Assembly (NCBI RefSeq): GCF_029269825.1 | Contig: NZ_JARJHU010000003.1 | Span: forward strand, 658,475 to 722,474 | DNA length: 64,000 bases | Origin: Pedobacter sp. JY14-1 | Lineage (GTDB): Bacteria > Bacteroidota > Bacteroidia > Sphingobacteriales > Sphingobacteriaceae | Reading direction: 5' to 3' | Made by a program: the position numbers and the translations under genes | The notes under the pieces: generated by a model | Databases searched by the model: none | What the model was told of the DNA's origin: nothing | The model's input: the letters and a program-made list of their open reading frames with translations, nothing else | Part shown: positions 44,771-52,895 of the stretch, one piece after another | How the letters are laid out: every line of letters starts with the position of its first letter | Position numbering within the stretch: the first letter of the stretch is position 1

Positions 44771-45445
44771 ATGAAAATATTTAATTCACATCTCTACTTA
44801 CTGATAAGTATCGCCGTTATAACGGCTTGCAAAAAGGACTCTATAGAGACCAAACCTTTGGCATCCCTGACTGTCACTAACGCAATTATTGGCGGCTCAA
44901 CAGCGAAAATCGGAAGTAACACCGCTACCATTGGCAATAACAACAGCGGTAAATTTACCTTTGTCGCTGGTTCCAGCCAGCTTTATATCTTCCCACAAAC
45001 TGATTCCCTAAAGCCATATTACAATAATGCAATCAGTATGGGCAACGGCGAGATGTACTCTTTGTTTTTGGCCGGCACTTTACCCAATGTTGAAGCGGTA
45101 ATAATCAAGGACAATATTCCAAAGCAAACAGCCTTTACTGCTGGTATACGATTTGTTAACCTTTCTCCAAATAGTGAACCACTAAATGTTAGTTTCACGA
45201 ATACGCCTACAATAAACGAAGTGGAAAACCTTGCTTATAAGCAGTACACCGAGTTTAAAACTTATATTCCAGGCACAGCAACATCATACAGTTTCCAGAT
45301 CAGAAAGTCGAGCGACAACTCTGTTCTGGCAACCTATACACTTACACCTATCCCGCGCTCGGCTAACGTGACGCTGGTAATAAGGGGATTAATGAACGGA
45401 TCTCCGGGAATAGGTATTTTCAAGGTGAATAACGACAGACCTTAA
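44771..45445 (+). CDS. Lipoprotein with DUF4397-like domain
   Basis: 224 residues from MKIFNSHLYL. The lipobox is VITAC (Cys near residue 21) followed by KKD. The mature protein is beta-rich, with AGIRFVNLSPNSEPLNVSFTN resembling the DUF4397 motif of surface lipoproteins. It lies 24 bases after susD and is probably a third surface component of the uptake complex. A terminator-like hairpin follows. Confidence 0.7.
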   Translation: MKIFNSHLYLLISIAVITACKKDSIETKPLASLTVTNAIIGGSTAKIGSNTATIGNNNSGKFTFVAGSSQLYIFPQTDSLKPYYNNAISMGNGEMYSLFLAGTLPNVEAVIIKDNIPKQTAFTAGIRFVNLSPNSEPLNVSFTNTPTINEVENLAYKQYTEFKTYIPGTATSYSFQIRKSSDNSVLATYTLTPIPRSANVTLVIRGLMNGSPGIGIFKVNNDRP

Positions 45446-45453
45446 TGTACATC

Positions 45454-45478
45454 AAGGGCAGATTATATCTGCCCTTTT
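45454..45478 (+). terminator. Hairpin between the lipoprotein and S9 peptidase genes
   Basis: AAGGGCAGAT (45454-45463), TAT and ATCTGCCCTT (45467-45476) form a perfect 10-bp stem followed by only four T. It is 12 bases before the peptidase ATG. A full or partial terminator would lower peptidase and thioredoxin expression relative to susCD. Confidence 0.6.
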
Positions 45479-45490
45479 CAAAACAACTAT

Positions 45491-47758
45491 ATGAACAATA
45501 GAACAATATTTCTAGTGTGCGGGATGCTTATTTGCTTTAGCACACGTGCTCAAGAGCAAAAGCCAGCCATCGGGATTTCTGGTCCTGAGAAATGGTCTTC
45601 GATAGGTTTTGAGAGTACGGTTATAAGTGACGACGGAAAGCATATTATGTATGCTATCGAGGAAAACGGAAATACTGGTATAACGCAGAAAGCTTTAATT
45701 GTAAAATCAATCGCTTCTGACTGGCAAAAAAGATATGAAGATGTAAATGCTTTTTCATTTAAATTTTCTCCTGATGGAAGATATGCCTTTTTCAAGAAGA
45801 GCGACGGAAAAAAATACCGCGTTGACCTTAACAGCCGGAAAGAAGAAATCTATTCTGCCAGGGACGATGATAACTTACTAATCCAAGAGGCCACAGAAGA
45901 ATACGTCTTTTCAAAAAAGGCAGAAGCTCTGCCATCACCTGATCCTAATCTAGCTCGGGTAGATGTTTGGGGTTATGAAGATGCTAACTATGCTAACCCC
46001 TGGCGTAAAAGGAAGGACGTGTTGGAATATGACTATGTGACCAATAGATCTACCGGCAAAGGTTTCCAGCTTACTCATAAAAATGAACAAATCGTTCAAA
46101 TAAAGGGTGAATGGGCGATTATCAGTTACTGTGAAGGTGGAGACTCCCCTACAGAAAAATTCTGGAACGATAAGGCTCGTGTAAAATACTACCTTACTTC
46201 ATTGATTGACGGGACTAGAACATTTATTATGCGTGAGCCTAAGAGTGAAGGTACAACATATATACAGTTCTCTCCAGGTACAGGGTATATTGTTATTCCT
46301 GATAACGCGAATCTTTCCTATTCATGTTTTAATATCAAGACAAAAAGGCTATACGATATCTCAAAAGGCAAGAAAATTACAAGAAGAGGAGCAGGGCATA
46401 TGGATGTAGAAATTTTGCCAATGGATTTTACATTTTTGTCAGACAGTACTTTGCTGTCTGGCGATGAGTATGACCTTTGGAAGCTGGACCTTAGAGGAGA
46501 TGTTGCCCCAGTGAACTTAACGAATGGTTACGGCAGAGCTAATAAGATTGCTTTCCGTACTCAAAAAGTAAAGATTAAAACCGGAGAACGGAAATTGCAT
46601 CGTGAAGTTAACGGGTACATTATTAATGCTTTCGACACTAAAAATAAGTCCTGGGGATTTTATAGCTTAAAAAATTTGAATGGCTCTAACCCCATAGAAT
46701 TATCAATGGGGCCATACTACTATGGCGGTGAGTCAAATCCTATACTGAAGGCGGAAGGCTCGGATGTCTACATTGTTAAGCGCGAGACAGCTAAGGAATC
46801 TCCGAACCTATTCGCGACTCGTGATTTTAAAGCTTTTAAAAGATTAACTGATGTTAAACCTGAAAAGGAATACAACTGGTTAACCTCAGAGTTGGTCCAT
46901 TGGACTGACTTAAATGGAAAGGGTTGCGACGGTATACTTTACAAGCCGGAGAACTTCAATCCAAACTTGAGATATCCTGTTGTTACTGTTATTTATGATG
47001 GATTCTCACAATTTCTCAATAGGTTTCCATTCTACAATGTCAACTCCTTGGGCCACGGCAACTTTTTGCCGGTCACTTGGTTGGCTAGTAATGGTTATCT
47101 AGTTTTCGTACCCGACATCACACTGCGTAGGCCAGGAAAGGTATTAATAGATACATACAATACACTAATTCCTGGAGTAAACCGTATCAAGTCGTTTCCA
47201 TTTGTTAGTGAAAAGAAGATTGGCTTACAAGGTGCTAGCTGGGGCGGAATGCAGACAAATTATATCGTGACCCAATCAGACATTTTTGCTGCTGCTCATT
47301 CGGCAGCTGCATATTCAGAATACATTTCAAGTACCGGCTATTCTTCTGAAATATCGCCTGATTACAATATGCCGGGTAAAGGTGAATCTTTCGGGGGATT
47401 GATAACAGAAGTACCAGAAAATTACGTAAGTCAATCTGCGTTGTTTCTTGCTGAGAAAGTGACTACGCCGTTATTGATCAGACATAACAGACAGGATCCA
47501 TTGCCTTTCTATCAAAGCTTGCAATATTTTAGATTACTTCGAAGGCTTGGCAAGAAAGCCTGGTTGTTGCAATATGACGATAGCGAACATGGTTTGCAAA
47601 AAGGAAAAAGCATGACAGATTGCTACCTCAGAATTTCCCAATTCTTCGATCATTACTTAAAAGATAAACCAGCTCCTAAGTGGATGACGCAAGGCATCCT
47701 TCCAGATCTAAAGCAAGTTGACTCGGGACTTGAACTGGATCCAGGCGTAGAACCATAA
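45491..47758 (+). CDS. S9-family (prolyl oligopeptidase-like) peptidase
   Basis: 755 residues. A signal peptide ends STRAQ near residue 21. A beta-propeller-like region occupies about 30-480 and the alpha/beta hydrolase domain follows with Ser583 (GASWGGMQ), Asp669 (NRQDPLP) and His700 (DSEHGLQ) as the likely triad. It should cleave peptides in the periplasm. Linked to susCD, it suggests that the locus imports and degrades peptides or depsipeptides. Confidence 0.9.
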   Translation: MNNRTIFLVCGMLICFSTRAQEQKPAIGISGPEKWSSIGFESTVISDDGKHIMYAIEENGNTGITQKALIVKSIASDWQKRYEDVNAFSFKFSPDGRYAFFKKSDGKKYRVDLNSRKEEIYSARDDDNLLIQEATEEYVFSKKAEALPSPDPNLARVDVWGYEDANYANPWRKRKDVLEYDYVTNRSTGKGFQLTHKNEQIVQIKGEWAIISYCEGGDSPTEKFWNDKARVKYYLTSLIDGTRTFIMREPKSEGTTYIQFSPGTGYIVIPDNANLSYSCFNIKTKRLYDISKGKKITRRGAGHMDVEILPMDFTFLSDSTLLSGDEYDLWKLDLRGDVAPVNLTNGYGRANKIAFRTQKVKIKTGERKLHREVNGYIINAFDTKNKSWGFYSLKNLNGSNPIELSMGPYYYGGESNPILKAEGSDVYIVKRETAKESPNLFATRDFKAFKRLTDVKPEKEYNWLTSELVHWTDLNGKGCDGILYKPENFNPNLRYPVVTVIYDGFSQFLNRFPFYNVNSLGHGNFLPVTWLASNGYLVFVPDITLRRPGKVLIDTYNTLIPGVNRIKSFPFVSEKKIGLQGASWGGMQTNYIVTQSDIFAAAHSAAAYSEYISSTGYSSEISPDYNMPGKGESFGGLITEVPENYVSQSALFLAEKVTTPLLIRHNRQDPLPFYQSLQYFRLLRRLGKKAWLLQYDDSEHGLQKGKSMTDCYLRISQFFDHYLKDKPAPKWMTQGILPDLKQVDSGLELDPGVEP

Positions 47759-47774
47759 ATTTAAAACTTATCAT

Positions 47775-49004
47775 ATGAAAAACTTAATTACAACATTTTT
47801 TGCTGTGATACTGGCTGTGATTGCTCATGCCCAGGGAATTCGCTTTGAAGATTCGCTAAACTGGAAACAGATAACAGACAAAGCGAAAATGGAAAACAAA
47901 TACATCTTCATGGATGCTTACGCGAGTTGGTGCGTTCCCTGTAAGGAAATGGATGCCAACACATTTCCCAAAAAAGAGGTCGGTGACTTTATCAATGAAA
48001 GGTTTGTCTCCGTAAAAGTTCAGATGGACCAATTGAAGAACGATAATGACAAAGTGAAGAGTTGGTATGTTGACGCAAAGGAAATTTCTGGAAAATATGA
48101 GGTAAGCGCTTTTCCGACAATCTTGATATTTAATACTTCCGCAGAACTTGCCGGAAAGATTCTCGGTTTTCGGGATGCAAATGAATTAATAGCGGAAGCC
48201 AAAAAGATCATTGAAGACAGTGAAGCTTTTGAACCGAAATATCGGGCGTACCTTGCAGGCAAGAATGATTCTGCGTATGTGAAAGCGTTGGTAGTGGAAG
48301 CGGACAGAATAGGAAGAAAGGGATTGGCCCATACCCTCGCGCAGAAATACATAAATAACTTATCTGAATCAGAATTATTTAAGCCTCATAACTTGGTGTT
48401 TACATACGTTCATACCAGTAAATCGACCGATAGAGGATTTAAAATTTTCAGAAACCAGGCAAAGAAGGCAGACGATATTTTCGGGCCGAAATTCAGGAGG
48501 CCCTCTAAGCGACTCGTGGATAAGATTATTTATGGAGAAGAGATTGAGCCTTATGCTAAATCAGGAAATGCTGACTGGGAGAAAATACTTTCAACAATCA
48601 AAAAGAAATACGAAGCTCTTGATGATGAATATTATTACGGTATACGCATGTATTATGCTTCGGAAAATAAACTTTGGGATGAGTTCGGTAAATTCTATGC
48701 CCTGTACTACAAAACTGCTTTTAATCACAGCGCTTATCATATCAACAATATCTCTTGGTGGGTTGCTCAGTACGTTAATGATCCTTCTGTCCTTGATGTA
48801 GCTGTAAATACCATGAAATACAATAATGAGCACTATGATATGGATAACGCCGGCGCATGGGACACCTATGCAAACCTGCTTTATAAAGCGGGTCGGAAAG
48901 CTGAGGCTATTGCTGCACAGGAGAAAGCTGTTGAGTTGTCAAAAAATGGGAAAGAGTTTGTAGATACGTTGGAGAAAATGAAGGCGGGAGCTAAGATTTG
49001 GTGA
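47775..49004 (+). CDS. Periplasmic thioredoxin-family protein
   Basis: 409 residues. A signal peptide (1-20, ending AHAQ) precedes a thioredoxin domain with the redox motif WCVPC (Cys53, Cys56) and the cis-Pro segment SAFPTILIF. The C-terminal 250 residues are helical and end in a TPR-like segment (NAGAWDTYANLLYKAGRKAEAIAAQEKAVEL). It is 16 bases after the S9 peptidase. It may reduce disulfides in imported substrates or keep the locus proteins reduced. Confidence 0.88.
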   Translation: MKNLITTFFAVILAVIAHAQGIRFEDSLNWKQITDKAKMENKYIFMDAYASWCVPCKEMDANTFPKKEVGDFINERFVSVKVQMDQLKNDNDKVKSWYVDAKEISGKYEVSAFPTILIFNTSAELAGKILGFRDANELIAEAKKIIEDSEAFEPKYRAYLAGKNDSAYVKALVVEADRIGRKGLAHTLAQKYINNLSESELFKPHNLVFTYVHTSKSTDRGFKIFRNQAKKADDIFGPKFRRPSKRLVDKIIYGEEIEPYAKSGNADWEKILSTIKKKYEALDDEYYYGIRMYYASENKLWDEFGKFYALYYKTAFNHSAYHINNISWWVAQYVNDPSVLDVAVNTMKYNNEHYDMDNAGAWDTYANLLYKAGRKAEAIAAQEKAVELSKNGKEFVDTLEKMKAGAKIW

Positions 49005-49026
49005 CATAGGAAAACAATATCATTCG

Positions 49027-49392
49027 ATGCATAGCAGGCTTATGATGGTTCGGTTTCTGTATCTGCTGGAATGTCACTTCCGTGACGAACACCAGCCAAT
49101 GTTCTATGCCTCGGCGATGAATATGACGCTGTTCCAGATCAACAACCTTACCCGAAAAGAGCTCGGTAAAAGGGTCTATGAGTGTATTCAGGACAGAATT
49201 CACAATGAAGCGCTTCATCTCCTCCTACATTCATCCCTGAAAGTAAGCGAGATTGCGTATACCATTGGCTGTTATGACCATGGGCATTTTACGAGGAGTT
49301 TTAAGAAGAGGGAAGGGGTTTCGCCGGTGCAGTACAAGAGATCTCTCGCTGCGCTCGGCATGACGAGCGGAAGCTGCGCAACCTCGAGATGA
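49027..49392 (+). CDS. AraC-type DNA-binding domain, truncated
   Basis: 121 residues. Residues about 20-102 are a full AraC double helix-turn-helix (FYASAMNMTLFQINNLTRKELG, KVSEIAYTIGCYDHGHFTRSFKKREGVSPVQY). The sensor domain expected N-terminal to this is absent; the bases before it belong to the thioredoxin gene. The last 17 residues after QYK are encoded by a genomic repeat (49335-49394). It is probably a remnant at the end of the AT-rich cassette, though the HTH could still work. Confidence 0.6.
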   Translation: MHSRLMMVRFLYLLECHFRDEHQPMFYASAMNMTLFQINNLTRKELGKRVYECIQDRIHNEALHLLLHSSLKVSEIAYTIGCYDHGHFTRSFKKREGVSPVQYKRSLAALGMTSGSCATSR

Positions 49393-49394
49393 CC
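49335..49394 (+). repeat. Palindrome-family repeat at the end of the AraC fragment
   Basis: AAGAGATCTCTCGCTGCGCT and CGGCATGACG (49336-49365), then GGAAGCTGCGCAACCTC and ATGACC (49369-49394). The second part differs from 39001-39026 in fecR at only a few bases and has the same orientation. Confidence 0.7.
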
Positions 49395-49477
49395 AATTTA
49401 AATTAACGACAACATTGAATATAAATTTAAGAGCAAGACTGGACCCGGCGGTCCTGAACAGGAAGACTTTTGACCGG

Positions 49478-50065
49478 ATGATCCGGTACATATCGCGTTT
49501 TAAAGCGATGAATCCGGAGAGCGTAGATTACCTGTCGGAGGTAATGAAGGCGGGTTTGTGTAAACGAAAATTTAAGTTTCCGCACCATGCACAGGGCGAG
49601 CATGTAGAGACGGCTTATTACATTGGCAGGGGTTATATTGTAACCTATGCAGAGGTGCGCGGATCGGTGCATGTGGTGGGCATTTATGGTGAGGATGAGA
49701 TTGTGGGCGGCTTTTCTTTTGTGACGGGGCAGCCGAGCCCTTACAACATCCGGATTGTAAAAGACACTTATGTTTTAGCGATCAGCAAGGCCGATCTGGA
49801 GGAAGGTTGCAGAAGGGTGAAGGGCCTGGAAGAGCAGGTGCGGCTTACACTGGGCGGTTTTGAAGCGCGCAAAGTGGAACGTTTGGTAACGAAGAATTTG
49901 CCGATAGAGGAGGCGGTGCTGAAGTTTTACGGGAAGCATCCGGGCTTGCTGCACAGCGGATTGGTACCGCTGGAGGAGATCGCGAGTTTTCTGGGTATGG
50001 GGCGTACTACGCTTGCGGAAGCAAAGGGAAGACTGATTGAAAAAGGATTGTTGCCGGGGAAGTGA
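49478..50065 (+). CDS. Crp/Fnr-like regulator
   Basis: 195 residues from ATG 49478; a TTG at 49415 would add 21 residues. The N-terminal part is a cyclic nucleotide-binding-like jelly roll (YYIGRGYIVTYAEVRGSVHVVGIYGEDEIVGGFSFVTG), and the C-terminal part holds a helix-turn-helix in LEEIASFLGMGRTTLAEAKGRL. No cyclic-AMP ligand set is evident, as is usual in this Bacteroidota group. Base composition is G/C-richer than the locus to its left. It converges on the ATPase gene with a 3-base gap. Confidence 0.8.
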   Translation: MIRYISRFKAMNPESVDYLSEVMKAGLCKRKFKFPHHAQGEHVETAYYIGRGYIVTYAEVRGSVHVVGIYGEDEIVGGFSFVTGQPSPYNIRIVKDTYVLAISKADLEEGCRRVKGLEEQVRLTLGGFEARKVERLVTKNLPIEEAVLKFYGKHPGLLHSGLVPLEEIASFLGMGRTTLAEAKGRLIEKGLLPGK

Positions 50066-50068
50066 TGA

Positions 50069-51232
50069 TCAGGGACTAATGCTGTTCCAACTGTTGATGG
50101 TATAATTGGTGCGCTGCTGGTTTTCATTGCCGCCGTAAACGAGGGTCTTACGTATGTTCAGGTTAGGTACCAGAGATTCAAAGTAATCCATTTCCTTAAA
50201 CAAGTCGGCTGAAATGGTCTGTGTTGCTTTTACTTCAAAGATATCGAAACCATTATGGGTTTTCACAAGCAAGTCTACTTCGCGCTTGTTGCTGTCTTGC
50301 CAAAAACTGTAATCTTTGTGAAGGTACTGATGATAGTTTTGTTTTTGGAATTCTGCAATGACCATATTTTCGAAGATATTGCCTTTTAATCTGTTCTGAA
50401 CGAGGTCTTCACTATTCCTGATGTGTAGAAGGTAGGTGAGCAGGCCGGTATCGTAGAAGTATAGTTTTGGGCTTTTTACCAGCCTTTTATTGAAGTTCTG
50501 ATGATAGGGTTGTAAAAGGAAAACAAGGTAACTGCTTTCCAATATGGATAACCACGCTTTTGCTGTTGGCTGTGAGATGCCGCACTCGTTGGCAAGTGAG
50601 CTGACATTCAATAGTTGTCCGGCCCTGGCGGCACAAAGCCCCAGGAAGGTGCGAAACAGGCCGAGATCGCGGATGTTCAGAAGCTCCGTTACGTCTTTTT
50701 GGACATATGTTTCCAGGTAGTTGGCATAGAATACAACCGGCTCTATGTTTCTGCTATATATCGGGGGATAAAAGCCTTTTATGGCGGCTTCTAAATAGGA
50801 GGAGCTGAAGTGTTCTGTTGCTTTCAGTTCGGTGAAATCGAATGGAAGAAGTTTGAATAAGGCGACTCTGCCGGCAAGTGTTTGGGTGATATTGCTAAGC
50901 AGGTGAAAATTTTGGGAGCCGGATAAGATGAACTGTCCCATTTTTCCACTTTCATCTACGATGCGCTGCAGGTAGGAAAATAGGCTTGGTACGCGCTGGA
51001 CTTCATCGAAGATGATCTGATCGCTGTAGTTTTTCAGGAACCCTATGGGGTCATTTTCTGCAAAAGACCGGAGGTCTGGATCTTCGAGAGATACATATTT
51101 GTAGTTTGGGAAAATTTGTTTTAGCAGGGTAGTTTTTCCGGATTGCCTGGGTCCCGTTAACGCAAGTATCGGGAATTTGCTTTGTTGTAGCTCTATTTGA
51201 TTGTAAATCTGTCTTTTAATGAATGCAGTCAT
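50069..51232 (-). CDS. AAA-type ATPase with DUF4143 domain
   Basis: 387 residues. Walker A is GPRQSGKTT (27-35) and Walker B lies in QIIFDEVQRV. The N-terminal AAA_14 domain is followed by a winged-helix linker and a C-terminal DUF4143 region with a nuclease-like core (NKREVDLLVKTHNGFDIFEVKA). Such proteins are common and poorly understood, possibly linked to mobile DNA or defence. It stands alone. Confidence 0.88.
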   Translation of the reverse strand: MTAFIKRQIYNQIELQQSKFPILALTGPRQSGKTTLLKQIFPNYKYVSLEDPDLRSFAENDPIGFLKNYSDQIIFDEVQRVPSLFSYLQRIVDESGKMGQFILSGSQNFHLLSNITQTLAGRVALFKLLPFDFTELKATEHFSSSYLEAAIKGFYPPIYSRNIEPVVFYANYLETYVQKDVTELLNIRDLGLFRTFLGLCAARAGQLLNVSSLANECGISQPTAKAWLSILESSYLVFLLQPYHQNFNKRLVKSPKLYFYDTGLLTYLLHIRNSEDLVQNRLKGNIFENMVIAEFQKQNYHQYLHKDYSFWQDSNKREVDLLVKTHNGFDIFEVKATQTISADLFKEMDYFESLVPNLNIRKTLVYGGNENQQRTNYTINSWNSISP

Positions 51233-51405
51233 CGTGTAAATATAGGTATATTTTGAAATTGCATAAGATTTATTTTCAAATTACATGAAGTTTGTTTTGA
51301 ATTTACATAAAAATTGAAGGTTTGTTTAAGGTAAATTCCGGTTTCAGTACGGGAATGGACGATGCCAGGGCAGGGAAGCGATATAGCTTTGCACCTCAAG
51401 AATCT

Positions 51406-51807
51406 ATGAAGACATCTCTATCTAACAAACAATTAACGCTCATCATTAGTATTTACACGATGAGCAGTGGCCGTAAGGCCTGTCTGGTTTTCAGAAAGCC
51501 AGACCAGAATTTCAGGATTACGTTGCACAACCCGCTGCATTTTGTGGCAGAGCTGGAGCAACTGGCCCGTGCAGTTGAAGCTGGCGGCAGGACAGACTTT
51601 ACCTGCGACCTGCGTGTATGCAGGGGTAAAGGCTGGAGGTTCTCTGTCCGGTATGTAAACGGTGCAATTGACCTGCAGCTTGAACCGGCAGCGGGTGAAG
51701 GCGAGGTAAACGTAAACAGGTTCAGATGGGACGGCGGCCCTTCAGATTTTACCGCTGCTATTTACTATTTAACCAATGCAATGAACAGAAACCGGAAGAT
51801 CGGTTGA
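51406..51807 (+). CDS. Hypothetical protein upstream of DUF6266 genes
   Basis: 133 residues from MKTSLSNKQL; an upstream start at 51322 adds 28 residues of less convincing sequence. It has no signal peptide or membrane segment. CLVFRKPDQNFRITLHNPLHFVAELEQLARAVEAGG and DFTCDLRVCRGKGWRFSVRYVNG suggest a mixed alpha/beta fold. I recognise no family. It precedes two DUF6266 genes in the same direction across a structured spacer. Confidence 0.55.
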   Translation: MKTSLSNKQLTLIISIYTMSSGRKACLVFRKPDQNFRITLHNPLHFVAELEQLARAVEAGGRTDFTCDLRVCRGKGWRFSVRYVNGAIDLQLEPAAGEGEVNVNRFRWDGGPSDFTAAIYYLTNAMNRNRKIG

Positions 51808-51886
51808 GGATTTCTGCTGCCGCTTCCAGGAAGTGGCGCCTTTTAAAAAGAGGGTAATTTGCTCGCCCTTAAGGAGCTTCATCACG

Positions 51887-51925
51887 GCCCCGGCGGTTGT
51901 TCATATCAAATTAGTTTGCCGGGGC
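51887..51925 (+). promoter_or_regulatory. Hairpin in the leader of the first DUF6266 gene
   Basis: GCCCCGGC (51887-51894) and GCCGGGGC (51918-51925) are perfect 8-base arms with a 23-base AT-rich loop. It stands out in the 154-base spacer and ends 36 bases before the gene. No T run follows. Confidence 0.5.
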
Positions 51926-51961
51926 ACGTGGTGTTTTTAACCCATTAAAAATTGAATAAGA

Positions 51962-52624
51962 ATGGGAAAGTTTAAACAGGGCATTCTGGGTAATGTCTCG
52001 GGTTTGGTAGGTAACGCGGTGTTTTCAAAATGGCGTGGTATCAACGTGGTAAAGGAGCGCCCGACTCCGACTACCAAACCGGCAACCTTGCCGGTGCTGG
52101 CTGCAAGGGCGGCCTTTACCTTAATGAACAATTTTATGAATGAGGACTGCGCCCCGCTGTTTGCCGTTGGCTTCCAGTCTGTGGAGAAAGGCATGACACC
52201 TTTTAACAAGGCGTTTTCGCAGAACCGCAGGGAGGCGGTGACGGGTGTTTACCCTGCGCTGTCGATCGACTATGCCAAAGTGGTGTTTGCACAGGGGAGG
52301 CTGCTTTCGGTAGCGGCTCCGGTACTGGCCACAACGGTGGATGCGCAGATCGACGTGAGTTGGGAGAACAATGCACCTGCTCCGGTGGTGCCGGCTGATC
52401 CGCTGGACCCGAATGATGACAAGATTACGCTTGTGGTCTATTGCCCGTTGAAGCAGGGCTGGGCAATAAGACAGGGAGCTGCCGAACGGAGCGCAGAGGG
52501 GTATGACCTGCAGGTGCCTGCGTCGTGGTCAGGGTCTGTTGTACATGTCTGGTGTTACTTTGTAAGGAGTGATGGAATGAAGGTCTCTGACTCGGTTTAC
52601 GCGGGGCAGCTTGAAGTGCAGTAA
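51962..52624 (+). CDS. DUF6266 family protein, copy 1
   Basis: 220 residues. The N-terminus GKFKQGILGNVSGLVGNAVF and SKWRGINVVKERP match the DUF6266 pattern (GxxGxxSGxxGxxVxxxWRG). The middle is variable and the C-terminus is beta-rich (DKITLVVYCPLKQGW, GSVVHVWCYFVRSDG). There is no signal peptide. Its function is unknown. A paralogue follows after a repeat-filled spacer. Confidence 0.75.
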   Translation: MGKFKQGILGNVSGLVGNAVFSKWRGINVVKERPTPTTKPATLPVLAARAAFTLMNNFMNEDCAPLFAVGFQSVEKGMTPFNKAFSQNRREAVTGVYPALSIDYAKVVFAQGRLLSVAAPVLATTVDAQIDVSWENNAPAPVVPADPLDPNDDKITLVVYCPLKQGWAIRQGAAERSAEGYDLQVPASWSGSVVHVWCYFVRSDGMKVSDSVYAGQLEVQ

Positions 52625-52633
52625 GTTAGTGCT

Positions 52634-52719
52634 CCGTCATTGCGAGAATGCGTAGCTTTCGAAGCAATCTCTGACAAGCGAGTGAGGGATTGCTTCGTCG
52701 TTCCTCCTCGCAATGACGG
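52634..52719. repeat. 86-base palindromic repeat element
   Basis: Outer arms CCGTCATTGCGAG (52634-52646) and CTCGCAATGACGG (52707-52719) are perfect complements. Inner arms GAAGCAATC (52661-52669) and GATTGCTTC (52688-52696) pair as well. It is followed by a half element of the second type (AGAGGTCCCTCGTTCCTCGG). From memory, similar ATGAC-ended palindromes are widespread in Bacteroidota intergenic regions. Parts of it recur in fecR and the araC fragment. Confidence 0.85.
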
Positions 52720-52753
52720 ATTAAAAGGCAAGAGGTCCCTCGTTCCTCGGGAA

Positions 52754-52870
52754 GACGGAACTGGAAGGGATGACGGAACTGAAAGGGATGACGGAACTGG
52801 AAGGGATGACGGAACTGGAAGGGATGACGGAACTGAAAGGGATGACGGAACTGAAAGGGATGACGGAATG
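52754..52870. repeat. 18-bp tandem repeat array
   Basis: Six full units of GACGGAACTGGAAGGGAT, with G or A at one internal position, and a final partial unit GACGGAATG. The unit carries the ATGACGG end of the palindrome family. It has no distinct spacers, so it is not a CRISPR array. It ends 26 bases before the second DUF6266 gene. Confidence 0.92.
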
Positions 52871-52895
52871 TTTAATAATTGGGTAGATATATATT

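Noticed and set aside
52754..52870. CRISPR-like array
   Set aside because: The 18-base units are contiguous with no unique spacers, and no cas genes are nearby.
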